A stretch of 64,000 bases of DNA from assembly GCA_032622095.1 (NCBI GenBank), contig CP136064.1:135045129-135109128 (forward strand), written 5' to 3'. A program made the translations under genes and the position numbers. The notes under the pieces were generated by a model. That model had not been told where the DNA came from, searched no databases, and saw only the letters and a program-made list of their open reading frames with translations. This document shows, one piece after another, positions 26,113-35,765 of this stretch (position 1 is the first letter of the stretch; every line of letters starts with the position of its first letter). Origin of the DNA: Siphonodentalium dalli. Its lineage: Eukaryota > Mollusca > Scaphopoda > Gadilida > Siphonodentaliidae.

Positions 26113-27175
26113 TTAGAAACTATTTAGTGCTGCAGCCATATGTTTTGAAACCGACAATTTGTCTAATTGTGAAAATTCTAAGTAGACTTTGTAGGCATCG
26201 CTAACCCAATCTCCGTGTGTTTGTATAAGTTCTGATGGAACATGGGTTTGGAAGGCGCATGTAGCTCCACCACGTCTAAAGGAATGGGATGAGTAAAGGA
26301 GTGGATCCCGACCGGTCAAAGTTATTAGTTTCTTCAGTTTCTGAGTCAGATCCGAATAAGTGATAGGAATCTGTTTTTTTGTGTGATAACCTAATGAATG
26401 CTGGTGCACTGCATGGTGCAGGTACCAATGAAACCATATTTTTGTATGCAACAACAGGACAAAATTTAGAGCCAGGAATATTAGTTATGGGAATTTTCAG
26501 TTTTCTCTCTCCAAACTGAATTGTTTTTGACCATCGTATGGTAATAACGAGTTTGTCGTCCAAACATTCAATATCGGATCGGTGGAGAACATTTACAGCA
26601 CTAACGGTAGATTTTGAAATGGGAACTAAATTTGATTTCCTAGCCATTAGAAAAAAGGCCATAAGAAATAGACACCAAAAAGTGGCTTCCAAAGGAGAAG
26701 ATAAATCCATAAAGTGAAGGAATTCATTCAAAATGTTTGGAGTTATGGGCAAGGCCCGCTTTGGACAATGAGGATTTAATCTTGCAACACCTTTTAGCAG
26801 CAACTTTAAATAATAGGAATGAAATGCTTCAATGCTGTAATTCTGAATAATATGTAAAAATTTTACACCTGATAAATAGTTTTGAATGGAAGAAGTGGAC
26901 TTAAAGGACCGGCTAAGGAACTGAGCATACAGACCTAAAATCTGCACTGTAGATGGCAGTGGAGTGAAATTGAAATATATACAAAATTGTAAATATAGCA
27001 GGATTTGTGTGTGTAAGTTTTTCTTTGTACCTTCGGCGAAGGCTGCTCGATGTGAGACTCTTGTTTCTCGTTTCAATGCTTGAAGTTCCATATCTACAAG
27101 AGATGAATTGGAAAAATGCCCATTACTGAATTCCTGGATAAATAATTGTGATTCACCAGTCGTGTTCAAATTCAA
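26113..27175 (-). pseudogene. Tyrosine recombinase, copy B, one frameshift
   Basis: The first segment of about 267 codons holds the core-binding region (helical, roughly 30-130) and the first catalytic Arg in MARKS (about 179). A T run of seven at 26374-26380, one longer than in copy A, shifts the frame. The continuation in the other frame contains HSFRRGGAT, then THGDW and KVYLEF with the expected Tyr nucleophile, and ends at 26113. All catalytic residues are therefore present, but they are split across two frames. No ATG occurs at the start; the first in-frame ATG is at 27091. Expression as an RT-recombinase fusion by frameshifting is possible but unproven. Confidence 0.87.
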
Positions 27176-29264
27176 ACATGTTGTCTTCTACTGGTATACA
27201 GAGTAATGTGTTTAATATATTGTGTTCTGCCATAATTGTGAGAAACTGTGATTGTGCACAAGGTTCTGATTCCCATCTAGACAATAGATCTGCAATCCTA
27301 TTGGAGTTACTACTTAAATGCACACTTCTAACTTCAAACTGATATGTAGCTGCCAAATAGCAAATCTCTCTTAAACATGATTGTAAAAATTTATCCTTTG
27401 TTTTCCCGGTATTGATCACTGTAACAGAGGCCAAGTTGTCACAATATATTTTTATCCTTTTTCCTGCAAATTTATTGCCCCAGAGTTTTAGTGCTACACA
27501 TATGGTTAATAACTCCAATGAATTGATGTCTAGATGCTTATGTAAAATAGTTGGGGAAAATGATGTATGAAAATATTCGTTATTGAACATCCCCCCACAC
27601 CCAGAAAGACATGCGTCTGTTGAGAAGACTTCATCGGGATGAGACCACTCTTCCATATACAGCATCGAGATTCCATTGTATTCTTTCAAAAATATTGTCC
27701 ACCAGAGTAAGTCTTTGAAAACAAATTGTTGAATAGCAATTCTTTTCTTGGGGTGAAGGGAATCAAATGATTTTAGCCACACTAATAATCTGGAAACAAA
27801 CAATCTGCCTGGCCTAATACATTGACTGATAAAGTGAAGTTTTCCAAGAAGGGATTGCAATTCTCTCAGTGAGGCCTTCTTTTTGTTCGACCAAAGGTTA
27901 ACTAATTCTAAGATTTCTTCTATTCTATCAAGAGTAATGGTTAAGGTAAGGGACACTGTGTCAAATTGTATACCAAGGAATGTCATGGAAGTATGTGGAG
28001 CCCTTGCCTTCTCAACAGACTCGACCAAACCACAATTGGACAACAATTCACCTAAATGCTTATAGGCTAACATAGCTGTTTTGGGTGTGTCTGCTCCAGC
28101 AAAATCGTCCAAGTAGTTTAACAGGAAATATCCCTGTCTTCCCATCATGTAAGTAATCATGGAAGAAACTCTTTGGAAGATGTATGCTGAAGACTTCAAA
28201 CCCATCGGTAAGGCGGTGTCAAAATAAATTTGATCGTCCCAAATAAATCCCAAATGATGAATATCACCGGGGTCGATAAAAACTTGTCTGTATGAATTTT
28301 TTAAGTCTTTCTTGTATAGCAGGCAACCCCGTCCAAGTTTCTTAATTAACTCCACCAAATGATCAACTGTTGGGTAAACTACTTTGATGGGTTGACCCAG
28401 ATAATTATTGTCTGGAATGTGCTCATTAATAGAATGGCCCAAAGGGAAACTTAGGTCAAATATTATTCTCCTTTCAACTGTGTCTCTTTTTGGGACTGTG
28501 TTCAACGGGGATATATGAATTTCATTACTAAATGGATTTTTTTCAAATGGACCAATCACTGAATTGTTGAGTTGTTCTTTCAGAATGTAATTGGACAAGA
28601 CTTCTGGATACTGTAGGGCTCCCCTATGATTTGGAAAGAGAGTTCTCTGTTTGTCGTTAATTTGGTTCCCAATGTTTATAGGAAATCCAAATTCAAGTAG
28701 ATTCACTAATTGTGAATCTTCATAGTTCAGTAACTGAGCTCGAATAAAGGCAAGATTTAAATGTGAATAAACAGGAATTTTGCATTCCAAAAAATTGGGG
28801 AGACCTGATTCAGTGATCCTTCGGTTTGCCTCAATAAAGGCAATCGTGGAAGGCTGACAACAGCTATCAATAATTGTATCAGACAAATTCTGTTTAGATA
28901 TCAAGGTTTGATCAACATATGGTTTGTCAATTGGTAAGTTTGTTGTTTGTGTGGTTGAGTCCAACAAGTCTGGGTAAAAAACTGGATATTTCTGCCACAT
29001 GTCTACTAAGGTGTCAAATTCTTTATTAACTTCATTTTTTACATCAAGAACTGAGTTATTGGAAACTACTTCAGTTGTAGTGTTAAGACACACTTCCAAA
29101 TTATTTTTACAATCAGAGGACAGTGACATGGGTGAGGGTGGTTCAAAATGACCCCAATCAAATTCTGGATCACTGCTCCAATCACATAATGCGGGATCAA
29201 TTGCATTGTGTGTATTAATAGATTTAGAATTCAAGATATCGGTGATCCCTACTTTCTGACCCAT
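27153..29264 (-). CDS. Reverse transcriptase / RNase H, copy B
   Basis: 703 residues, complete, with the same domains as copy A: RT palm motifs around D320 and YLDDF (384-388), RNase H residues D550, E584, D609 and D659. The ATG at 29264 lies three bases after the gag TGA (29268-29270), a spacing that suggests termination-reinitiation or a shared transcript. Its last 23 bp overlap the recombinase frame. Both copies of RT are open while both recombinases are broken. Best match by architecture is Ngaro/DIRS RT, not Gypsy: no integrase zinc finger or DDE triad follows RNase H. Confidence 0.94.
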   Translation of the reverse strand: MGQKVGITDILNSKSINTHNAIDPALCDWSSDPEFDWGHFEPPSPMSLSSDCKNNLEVCLNTTTEVVSNNSVLDVKNEVNKEFDTLVDMWQKYPVFYPDLLDSTTQTTNLPIDKPYVDQTLISKQNLSDTIIDSCCQPSTIAFIEANRRITESGLPNFLECKIPVYSHLNLAFIRAQLLNYEDSQLVNLLEFGFPINIGNQINDKQRTLFPNHRGALQYPEVLSNYILKEQLNNSVIGPFEKNPFSNEIHISPLNTVPKRDTVERRIIFDLSFPLGHSINEHIPDNNYLGQPIKVVYPTVDHLVELIKKLGRGCLLYKKDLKNSYRQVFIDPGDIHHLGFIWDDQIYFDTALPMGLKSSAYIFQRVSSMITYMMGRQGYFLLNYLDDFAGADTPKTAMLAYKHLGELLSNCGLVESVEKARAPHTSMTFLGIQFDTVSLTLTITLDRIEEILELVNLWSNKKKASLRELQSLLGKLHFISQCIRPGRLFVSRLLVWLKSFDSLHPKKRIAIQQFVFKDLLWWTIFLKEYNGISMLYMEEWSHPDEVFSTDACLSGCGGMFNNEYFHTSFSPTILHKHLDINSLELLTICVALKLWGNKFAGKRIKIYCDNLASVTVINTGKTKDKFLQSCLREICYLAATYQFEVRSVHLSSNSNRIADLLSRWESEPCAQSQFLTIMAEHNILNTLLCIPVEDNMFEFEHDW

Positions 29265-29267
29265 ATG

Positions 29268-30512
29268 TCATTTGTCACCGAAGTAAGGACATGCAGAAGA
29301 ACTTTCCGGATGTGGGAGCTGTGCTTTGTCTTTTGCATAGCAAGTTGCACAGAAATGGTGGACAGTGCGCGATATATTGAATATGGTTTTTGCATGTGGA
29401 GATGATTCTCCACATTTTTGCCGTTGGAAGTCTGGACAGAACCATTTGTAATCAGGACTTCTAGAATTGTTGTTAGTATACATTTGTGAATAGCTATTGG
29501 ACCGATAGCCACCCTGACCCCCTCTAGGATTCTGATTATTTTGTGAATGGCTATCGGGCCGATAGCTACCCTGACCCCCTCTAGGATTCTGATTATTGGA
29601 CTGATAGCTACTCTGATACTTTCCTGGACCACGGAATTGTCTGGTTGACCCAGCCAACAGAGGGACCTCAATGTCAGATGGAGTATCATTCCAATGGTTC
29701 TGTCCATGTTCGATCTTACGAATCCAAGCGGCATAAAACCTCAGCAAAGCTTTCCATTCATACAATTCATAGTAATATGAGATTTTCTTTAATAAATTCA
29801 ATCTACCAATTTTTTCAATTTCATCTTCAGTGGATAAAATAATTTCTAATTCGCCTGCCACAAATTGGTTAAAGGTTAAATTATTATAATCAATTTCTTT
29901 TGTGACAAACTCCAATTGAAGCATTGTATGAGGACAACGCTGTGGGTGTTTTATATGTAATTTTACTCTTGGATCTAAACCTGACCGAACATGTGAACTT
30001 CTTTTTTGTTTTACAACTGTATAACTTTCTTCAGAACTGTCGCTATCGTTATCATTGTCTGTGTCCCCAAATTGATCAAATTGGAAATACTGCCTTAATT
30101 GTTCTTCCGCTTGTTTCTTGGAATGTTTATCTTTTCTAAGTTCTTTAGTACTTATATTACCTTTATCCTTGTGGGTTTCCAGCCGTTTCAGTTTTCTCTT
30201 TTCTTCTTCTATCTGTTGTTGTAAGTTATTTCTCTGACTCTGTTCTTTTTCCTTTTGTTTTCTCAAACTGACCAATTGTTCATACTCTTTCTCAAGATTT
30301 GGCATAGATTTTTCGAGGTCGACTATGGAGTTTGAAGTATTCACCATTTCATGATCAATGTCAAATGGTAATTTTACGTCGGTTTCGCTGTCAATATAAT
30401 TATCGTCGGCGTCCGGTACCGGCGGTGGGGTACTCAAACCGTGCGAATGCATTTTTCTGTAATCGATTCTCTCCCGATTTCTTGAGGATCGGTGTTCGTT
30501 TGCCTGATCCAT
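29268..30512 (-). CDS. Gag-like protein of Ngaro element
   Basis: 414 residues from the ATG at 30512; the frame extends four codons further to a TTG, but the ATG is preferred. It is the presumed nucleocapsid protein binding element RNA. Features in order: Ser/Arg-rich start; a coiled coil at about 65-115 with many Glu, Lys, Arg and Gln; an acidic Asp/Ser stretch at about 147-163; a conserved central block with DPRVKLHIKHP and a YYELYEWKALLRFYAAW helix (about 245-265); two direct RGG-type repeats (NNQNPRGGQG) at about 305-345; and a C-terminal Cys/His cluster near C359, C367, H373, H386, C388, C391 and H401, which should bind zinc and RNA. It is the only full gag in the element and is apparently intact. 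Confidence 0.88.
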   Translation of the reverse strand: MDQANEHRSSRNRERIDYRKMHSHGLSTPPPVPDADDNYIDSETDVKLPFDIDHEMVNTSNSIVDLEKSMPNLEKEYEQLVSLRKQKEKEQSQRNNLQQQIEEEKRKLKRLETHKDKGNISTKELRKDKHSKKQAEEQLRQYFQFDQFGDTDNDNDSDSSEESYTVVKQKRSSHVRSGLDPRVKLHIKHPQRCPHTMLQLEFVTKEIDYNNLTFNQFVAGELEIILSTEDEIEKIGRLNLLKKISYYYELYEWKALLRFYAAWIRKIEHGQNHWNDTPSDIEVPLLAGSTRQFRGPGKYQSSYQSNNQNPRGGQGSYRPDSHSQNNQNPRGGQGGYRSNSYSQMYTNNNSRSPDYKWFCPDFQRQKCGESSPHAKTIFNISRTVHHFCATCYAKDKAQLPHPESSSACPYFGDK

Positions 30513-30571
30513 TTCTATTATCAAAAACTTTCAAAATGGCGGAGCCAGAGTTGATCATATCAAATCAAATC

Positions 30572-30853
30572 AAATAAAAAGAGAGCTATTCACGCTCAAA
30601 GTCAAAATTCGAATAATGAATATTTTCAGAAATTAACGCGGAAGTGAACCTAAACAAATTTGACCAATCAAATCGCTAGTACTAACGGGTTGTCACCCTT
30701 AGCGACCTATCATGATTGGATAAAACTATATGCGTTGGACCAATGAAACAAAGCGAAACATTATTCCTTGAGGAAGAAAAACAAAATGTCGACGCGGAGT
30801 TCAAAGCTTTCCGAGAAGATTAATCATTTTAAGATGGTATCATAAAAGTAACC
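30572..30853 (-). repeat. Split direct repeat A1 (5' end of the element)
   Basis: 282 bp matching A2 (20282-20564). On the minus strand it precedes gag and must carry the promoter. Its outer edge ...AAAAGTAACC at 30853 joins flanking DNA. Confidence 0.93.
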
Positions 30854-31155
30854 CATTAGAACAGTGTATCTTGGATTTCATAGAGCTACCGTGAAATTAT
30901 AATCACTGACCATCAGTGTGTGTAAAAAGAAAGTTAAAAACTAATCCCGAAATACATAGATATTGACTTTTTATTTTCCGATTCCGATTCTCTGTTGAGG
31001 ACTCCGATTCTCTACCGAGAGCTCGGTTCTCTGCGAATAACTCGATTCTCTGCCTTAGGTCATTTAGTATATGCCGTCCGTAAACTTTGCTCGGTATAGA
31101 ATGTAAATAACGCTCGGTAGATAACCTAATCGCCAGGAGTAGTTCCCCCACAGTG

Positions 31156-31571
31156 TATGAATTGTGGTAAATGAGTACATGATCACCAGGATTAGCAAAT
31201 GCATTGATTGTACGACGATTTTTGTGGTACAATTCAGAATATCTAGAATGTACTACAAACGGAAGTTAATATATACATGGGAACACATGCTACTGACCTA
31301 TCAGGACGATCCTTTTATGCAGGTGTATAAACGACTGCTATATATGACATATATATTTCGACGTGATGTGGGCTCAGCCTCAATGTGTTTTCTCGAAATC
31401 ACAACGTCATCCGATCTGCCAGCCGGTGCGAAGAGAGCAATATTGTCATGTCTGAATGCCCCTCGAAAAACTTTGACATTGTACATCCTGGTCTAGCACA
31501 TACATGTATATACTGCGATGATGGTATCCACGACTTAACCACCTATCGGCTTTTTTCGGGGACATCGTTAA
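31156..31571. other. Spacer with no recognised feature
   Basis: This lies between the right end of the inverted-repeat element and the 469 bp TTAA element. Overlapping short frames occur on both strands, none recognisable. Confidence 0.5.
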
Positions 31572-32040
31572 AGGTACTCAACCCGTAAAGAGGGTCCCCA
31601 TCTCAACAGATTCCAACAACAACAATCCGATCAGAGGGTCCTATATTACTATTTCTTTGGCTTTGGGGGTAAAAAATATTTGATTCGAGTCGAGGAACCC
31701 ATCAAACAAAGCTCAGAGTTATTAGATATTGATTTTTCAAATTTGTTATGTTCTCGAGATGAGTACTAATAACTGCCGTAATCTGCTCTGGATGTGTACT
31801 CCAAATCTATTTAAACAGACAAGGATGAATAACTCTAAAATCAAGTGGTAATTTTAACGCAATTTTGACTGAGTTCTGGGCCAGATAGTATTCCCGATAA
31901 TGAAAAATAATAGATTTCTAAAATCGATATCTAACAAATCTGAGCTTTGATGGGTGACTTCCTCGACTCGAATCAAATATTTTTGACCCCCGAAGCCATT
32001 GAAATAGTAATTGAGAGGAGTTTTATCGGGTTGAGTACCT
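31572..32040 (+). mobile_element. 469 bp TTAA-flanked non-autonomous DNA transposon, copy 1
   Basis: Ends are perfect inverted repeats, AGGTACTCAACCCG and its complement, flanked by TTAA at 31568-31571 and 32041-32044. A same-length copy lies in opposite orientation at 41228-41696. TTAA duplications occur in piggyBac and Kolobok superfamilies; the AGG...CCT ends suit Kolobok somewhat better. It has no coding capacity. Confidence 0.9.
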
Positions 32041-32044
32041 TTAA

Positions 32045-32481
32045 AGGGGTGATGTACACTAAATGAATTAATTTGAGCCATAAATTCATTTCATTTTAAT
32101 TACCATGTTGTTTTCATTAGTCATAGAGCACATGCATGTATTTTGCAATAATCCATGTCTCAACTTTCATATATTTTGTTGAGTATACAGGAGATGGTCC
32201 CATAAATGGTCGGATTTAGGATACAGTCCCCCTTTTTAAGAGGGAGGTAAAGTGGCAACATTTGAATGGGGAATTCAGTGTTAATTTTTTTATAGAAAAG
32301 ATTGATCAAACTTACAAAGCGCAGATCTTAAAAATAAAGGATTCTGTTCACTAACATTAGTAATAACAGCAATCAGGCCCATTTGTGCAACATTTTAAGA
32401 GTATAATTCATGGTGGATTATGTTAGACATACAAAATGTGAACTTTAGAGATATTGTTTAGATTGTCTCAAATACTGAATA
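32045..32481. other. Spacer with no recognised feature
   Basis: AT-rich sequence between the TTAA element and the SINE tail. No gene or repeat is recognised. Confidence 0.5.
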
Positions 32482-32921
<440 letters not shown>

Positions 32922-33352
32922 AACTAGGTTACCAGAGGGGGTGGTGCACAAAAATATCATTCCCCGTGATCATGAGGCAAGAATAGTGGATGGACAGATG
33001 GTACTGAAAGAGAATTGGAATCGAGCATCGAAGAAGAAATAAATAATACATATTATTTCAGATAGGTTGTAATTTTGATATTGTATAAGAGTCTGGGCAG
33101 GTGGATGGCAAAATGGGTGGACCGAAATCAAATTCGAATTATTTTGATGTGGGTAATCCACATACGAAATTTGAAAAAAATAAGATAACTAAAACTGTAG
33201 TTAACACCCGGAAACCATTTGGGATGGACGCGGGGACGCCCCAGCACATGGATGGAAGGACACCGCTGACAGGGTGTCCATATATATACAGTCCATATCC
33301 GAACTTTGATGTTTGCACGGCTTTATGTCAGTGTGTTAGTTGAGTCGAGTTC

Positions 33353-33507
33353 AATTAATTGTCAGTGACACATGCCACGTGCAGGAGCAACACTGAGTAC
33401 CAATCAGATCGCTATTGTGTGGCAACAATAGCAAAGCGATCTGATTGGTAATCAGTGTTGCAATGCTCACACACGTGGCATGTGCCAACAGTTACTGACA
33501 ATTAATT
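33353..33507. mobile_element. Hairpin MITE-like palindrome, copy 1
   Basis: AATTAATTGTCAGT at the left and its complement at the right. The arms continue through ACATGCCACGTG, GCAACACTGA and ACCAATCAGATCGCT to a short centre. The 155 bp folds almost end to end. Both arms carry CACGTG E-box cores. Confidence 0.85.
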
Positions 33508-34030
33508 ATCAGATGATTTCAGGTCACATCATGAATTTTATTCTTTGAAAAGATAGTGTTTCGCCTTGCATGCATTATATCATGCTTACTAGTACTTCCC
33601 CGGGATAGATTATTACTTGAGGGATTTAAAGAATAATAACACAACATAAATTGTGGACTGGATAGAATTTTAATTCAGTGGATTATGGGATAATCCTCAT
33701 CCAACTTTGTTCTCTCCTTCAAATAGCTTTCTGCATCAATTTTTCACATCGTATGTTACCTGAACAAATTTACATCTATTATACGCTCCTAAATGATGTT
33801 CACGGACTCATGGTTCATCCGTCTTTGTAAGTTGATCCAACTACCTGTGGCGAAAGATTTACGGTGAGTTAACTTAAGATCAATTCCATATTGTCATTAC
33901 TATTGTATATGCTGATTTTTTTTTTCCAAATACTCAAGTAAAAGTGACAATTATGATCCCCTAGAACAGTGTGTATGTTGACACCAGAACACTCCAGAAT
34001 CGATCTCAGGCTATGTATTTTCAAAATTTT

Positions 34031-34190
34031 CGTGGGGGAGGTCCCCCAAACCCCCCGTGCGATAGGGGACGCCCCTCTCGCGCTCTCCCCGGGGCTGCCT
34101 TCGGCAGCCGCCGATGACCTTCGGTCACCGGTCTAGCCCCCCTGTCGGGGACCATAGCCCCTCCGTCGGGGAAATCCTGGCGCCACCCCT
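34031..34190. repeat. GC-rich block of stable small hairpins, copy 1
   Basis: An island of high GC in AT-rich DNA. It contains GGCTGCCTTCGGCAGCC and TGACCTTCGGTCA, both closing a C(TTCG)G loop, plus CCCCTGTCGGGG-, GGGGGAGGTCCCCC- and CTCCGTCGGGG-type stems. No reading frame is supported. It is part of the duplicated unit. Confidence 0.7.
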
Positions 34191-35383
34191 GAACATGTCT
34201 AATATGGAAACATATAAATGTTTTCGTCTTTGCATAGTAATCCCATCGTCACAACTTGACGTACATATTTTCGGCAACTAGTGATCAGCAACTTAAACAA
34301 CTAGACGTGACTGACGAGTGGGGTGTCCAAATAAATAGTTTCTATTTTTAGAGTGTGATAACACAAGAGCTAAGGTAACGTAAATTTATGCTGCAAACAT
34401 AACGGCCTTTCCGTTGCAAAATAGTGGGATTTCCGATAGACGAACACTTGCCTTATTTGCATATTGTTGGTAACTATATCATATAGCACATTTAGAGCAT
34501 GCATTTGATTTAAATGTTACAGTACCTTACATTCTTTTCCTGAAGATTCACTAACTCATCCACTGATTGTGAAATTATGAATTGTATTCCAATATGATAA
34601 TTTATTCCGATATTAACAAACGGTTTTAACCTCATTTAGGCAACGCTATGCAACTCGATCATTTAACAATTAAATTTAATATATAATTTTTTACTTTAAA
34701 TAACTTGAAAATACTGAATTATATATTTTTTACATATTTTTTAATCTATAATTATTGTGCATCTTCTGAGATTGAAACGTTGCTTTTATATACAAATTAA
34801 TTTGTATGAATTATAGAAGTATTTTCCAATCCATATTTTTTTATTATATTGCTCTTATAAGATATATCATTCAGACATTGTTCATCCGCAAATTTATTCC
34901 AAGTTATATATAAATCCACCATTCAGCTATATAGGGATTACTATTAAATTCTAATTAAAAAACATTTTAAATTACAAACATTGTATGAATTAACTGTGTT
35001 AAAAATTATAACTATATATGTGACATTTGTATCACACATTTCCTTGCATTAATTTCACATGAACACTCTTTAATTTCATATTAGCTATATATAGGCTACA
35101 CATGTTTATTTCTCATTTCAAAATATACACAAAGAATTTCAATTTTAACCAATATAAGTTATATTCTTATCTCCAGGAGATGAAATAAATATACATGTAG
35201 TAAAAGTGGTACATATTCTCACATTCTGCAGAAGATTTAGAAGACAAAAGTCCAATTTTATTAGAATGTTATCCAAAAACAAAACAGAATTCAACAACCA
35301 CACACCGGTTTGGCGAACTTCACCAACAGACAAAAGAATATGACAGAGATGCCATCAGTTAACATTCAAGTACATGTAACTGA

Positions 35384-35765
35384 ATACTAGACAGTCTTCA
35401 GAACCAGATACTAGACAGTCTTCAGAACCAGATGTTAACGCCATGGGTATGGCAAATATATATACATGGAGTAATTGTATGGCCAATGGTGAGGCGAATA
35501 TGTATACATGAAGTGAAAGTATGATCATGAATGGGGTGTAGAGCTATATATAGAGTGATTATATGGTCGTGAGTGAGGCGTATAAGTATACCTGCATGGT
35601 GACTTGTGACTATATAGTCAAGTGTGTGGTGTACGGTTATACCTAAATATGGCTGTACGGTCATGGATGAAGTGTGTAAAAAACGAGTGGCTACATGGTC
35701 ATTTATGTGGTGTTTATGTATATATGGAGAGAGTGTATGGTCATGGGTGGGTTGTACATGTGTAA
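35384..35765. repeat. 24 bp doublet plus degenerate minisatellite, copy 1
   Basis: ATACTAGACAGTCTTCAGAA starts a 24 bp unit repeated twice (35384-35431). It is followed by a degenerate ~35-40 bp repeat rich in ATGGTCATG, GGGGTGTA and TATATACATGG up to about 35765. The minus-strand 169-codon frame with repeated 'THDH' comes from this minisatellite and is not considered a gene. Confidence 0.75.

Larger units (their letters stand above)
25357..29391 (-). repeat. Internal tandem duplication, copy B (4035 bp)
   Basis: Partner of 21323-25356. On its gag side (29391 onward) the sequence continues into the complete gag and the A1 repeat, so copy B is joined to the normal 5' end of the element and copy A to the normal 3' end. 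Confidence 0.95.
19931..30853 (-). mobile_element. Ngaro-type tyrosine-recombinase retrotransposon with internal duplication
   Basis: On the minus strand the order is A1 repeat, gag, RT/RNase H, tyrosine recombinase, SGNH hydrolase, then a second RT/RNase H-recombinase-hydrolase block, then repeats B1, A2 and B2. Split direct repeats (A1 ... B1 A2 B2), a recombinase in place of a DDE integrase, gag-RT-YR order, no methyltransferase, and an SGNH hydrolase fit the Ngaro group of the DIRS order. The B1/A2 junction at 20564/20565 equals the two outer ends joined, as expected for a circular intermediate. The element is 10.9 kb; without the 4.03 kb internal duplication it would be about 6.9 kb. No target duplication is expected for this class, and none is seen. 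Confidence 0.93.
19811..31155. mobile_element. Short inverted-repeat DNA element interrupted by the Ngaro retrotransposon
   Basis: The left end CACTGTGGGGGAACTAATCC (19811) matches the reverse complement of the right end (CACTGTGGGGGAACTACTCC, ending 31155). Similarity continues past GGTT(C/A)TCTACCGAG. Both ends are flanked by ATGAAT (19804-19809 and 31157-31162), a probable target duplication of 6-8 bp. The right half carries several GATTCTCT-plus-CGAG subterminal repeats, as many non-autonomous DNA transposons do. Removing the retrotransposon leaves about 420 bp with no coding capacity. The superfamily is uncertain; hAT-like is possible from the 6-8 bp duplication. Confidence 0.7.

Noticed and set aside
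29249-29734. 161-codon minus-strand frame over gag
   Set aside because: Shadow of the gag RGG-repeat region in another frame.
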